A stretch of 64,000 bases of DNA from JANSYL01 sp963921255 (lineage in GTDB: Bacteria > Pseudomonadota > Alphaproteobacteria > Rhodobacterales > Rhodobacteraceae), in the NCBI GenBank assembly GCA_963921255.3, contig CAWUEW020000002.1:372001-436000 (forward strand), written 5' to 3'. Positions 63,145 to 64,000 of this stretch are shown here, piece after piece. Position 1 is the first letter of the stretch; every line of letters begins with the position of its first letter. The position numbers and the translations under genes are program-made. The notes under the pieces were generated by a model, which saw nothing but the letters and a program-made list of their open reading frames with translations, was not told the DNA's origin and did no database searches.

Positions 63145-64000
63145 CTACCAGTTGTCGCGGAACCACTTTACGGCCCGTTTCAGGCTGCGGGCGGGATAGC
63201 GATCGGCCGGGGTTTCAAAATCCCACCATTCGTCTTGCGGGTAGGCCGCGAAGAGCGCCAGACCAACGCACGCGGAAAAGGCCGGCCCGCACGTGGATTG
63301 CGGCAACCCTTGCACGCGCAGCGGGCGGCCCAACCGGACCTGATTGCCCAGGATGCGCGACGCCAACCCGTCCAGTCCGGGAATTTGGCTGGCCCCACCC
63401 GTCAGGACGATCCGCTGCGAGGGCAGATGCTCGAACCCGGCAGCGTCCAATCGCGTGCGCACTTCTTCCAGGATTTCTTCCACCCGGGGGCGCATGACAC
63501 CAATCAATTCAGCCCGGCTGACCGTGCGACGGTCATGGTTCCAGTCGCCGGTATCACCTTGCAATTCAATGATTTCCCGGTCGTCCATTCCAGTTGCAAT
63601 CACGCCCCCGAACCGCGTTTTGATGCGCTCGGCATGGACCGTGGGGATCTGCAGGCCCTGGCTGATATCGGCGGTGACGTGATCGCCGCCCATCCGGACG
63701 GTATCCGCAAAGATCATGTGCTTTTTGATGAAGATGGACAGGCTGGTCGCCCCGCCCCCCATATCGATGCAGGCCGCGCCCAGTTCCTGCTCGTCCTCGA
63801 CCAGACTAGAGATCCCGGCCACATAGGGCGCCGAAGCCAAACCGGCCAACTCGAGATCGCACCGTTTGACGCAATGAAGCAGGGTTTCGACGGCGTGGCT
63901 TTCGATGCTGAGAAGATGCATGTCCACGGACAAATCGTTCCCGACATGGCCGCGCGGGTCACTCAGACCGCTGCGGTGATCCAAGGCAAAGTTCACGGGC
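63145..64000 (-). CDS. ftsA: cell division protein FtsA, 3' part
   Basis: The C-terminal about 285 residues of FtsA are present; the rest lies beyond the window. It has VNFALDHRSGLSDPRGHVGNDLSVDMHLL, CIDMGGGATSLSIF (second phosphate-binding), and IVLTGGASQIPGLDGLA. The end is an amphipathic-like LKRAVKWFRDNW, which anchors FtsA to the membrane. The GTG at 63996 is internal to the frame, not a start. Confidence 0.95.
   Translation of the reverse strand, partial: PVNFALDHRSGLSDPRGHVGNDLSVDMHLLSIESHAVETLLHCVKRCDLELAGLASAPYVAGISSLVEDEQELGAACIDMGGGATSLSIFIKKHMIFADTVRMGGDHVTADISQGLQIPTVHAERIKTRFGGVIATGMDDREIIELQGDTGDWNHDRRTVSRAELIGVMRPRVEEILEEVRTRLDAAGFEHLPSQRIVLTGGASQIPGLDGLASRILGNQVRLGRPLRVQGLPQSTCGPAFSACVGLALFAAYPQDEWWDFETPADRYPARSLKRAVKWFRDNW

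Noticed and set aside
1..64000. CRISPR array or prophage
   Set aside because: No regularly spaced repeats, and no phage structural or integrase genes, are visible.

Overview
The window looks like chromosomal DNA of a high-GC alphaproteobacterium of the Rhodobacteraceae (Roseobacter group). Pointers are the ftsA-ftsZ-lpxC-bamD-recN order at the right end, aerobic cobaltochelatase genes cobS and cobT, a dimethylglycine-dehydrogenase-like gene overlapping a non-pyrrolysine MttB-like gene, a stand-alone Hint-domain protein, a small membrane protein between glyQ and glyS, and an extended FolP. This placement is inferred from gene content, not from a phylogeny.

Layout. 1-2.2 kb: a DUF1772 membrane protein, an NmrA-like NAD(P)-binding protein and an AraC-type regulator that has lost its N-terminal half. 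2.2-5.7 kb: a lower-GC IS1595-family element with 26-bp terminal inverted repeats. Its transposase is followed, in overlapping order, by an EcoRI-type adenine methyltransferase (frameshifted), a DUF262-HNH nuclease and a 56-codon ORF, so it looks like a restriction-type cassette riding on an insertion sequence. 6-10.4 kb: tig, then a divergent glycolipid-modification trio (GT2, LpxB-N-like membrane protein, ArnT-like transferase). 10.4-24.9 kb: an accessory catabolic region. One half is the dimethylglycine-dehydrogenase-like/MttB-like/TetR cassette, preceded by two operator-like dyads and three consecutive hairpins. The other half runs convergently towards it: hyuA, hyuB, a HisC-like aminotransferase, a maleate-isomerase-like enzyme, MmgE/PrpD and a D-2-hydroxyacid dehydrogenase, mostly with 4-bp overlaps and a sulfatase upstream. 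25-27.2 kb: the end of tyrosine degradation, fumarylacetoacetase and maleylacetoacetate isomerase with a small Rieske protein between them.

27.5-43.5 kb: an FkbM methyltransferase, a TPR protein, tRNA-Leu, a Hint protein, glmM-folP, GNAT and folB, a SleB-type hydrolase, a PPDK-like enzyme and the glyQ...glyS cluster. The glyQS cluster has been invaded by two tandem FkbM methyltransferases. One of these is frameshifted, and glyQ reads through into the other. 43.7-51 kb: a degenerate secreted protease, cobS, three unrelated genes, then cobT. 51-57.5 kb: a TetR regulator with a tandem operator opposite a Rieske oxygenase, aminopeptidase P, a DUF427 protein, a ClC channel and an NTF2-like protein. 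57.5-64 kb: recN, bamD, lpxC, ftsZ and the 3' part of ftsA.

The strongest candidates for undescribed biology are the IS1595-borne methyltransferase/DUF262-HNH cassette and the 10.4-24.9 kb catabolic locus with its unusual regulatory region. No stretch above 300 bases lacks a gene. The largest gaps (7302-7562, 23050-23269, 27240-27468, 30015-30238, 43473-43687, 61066-61306) hold no coding sequence I could support.
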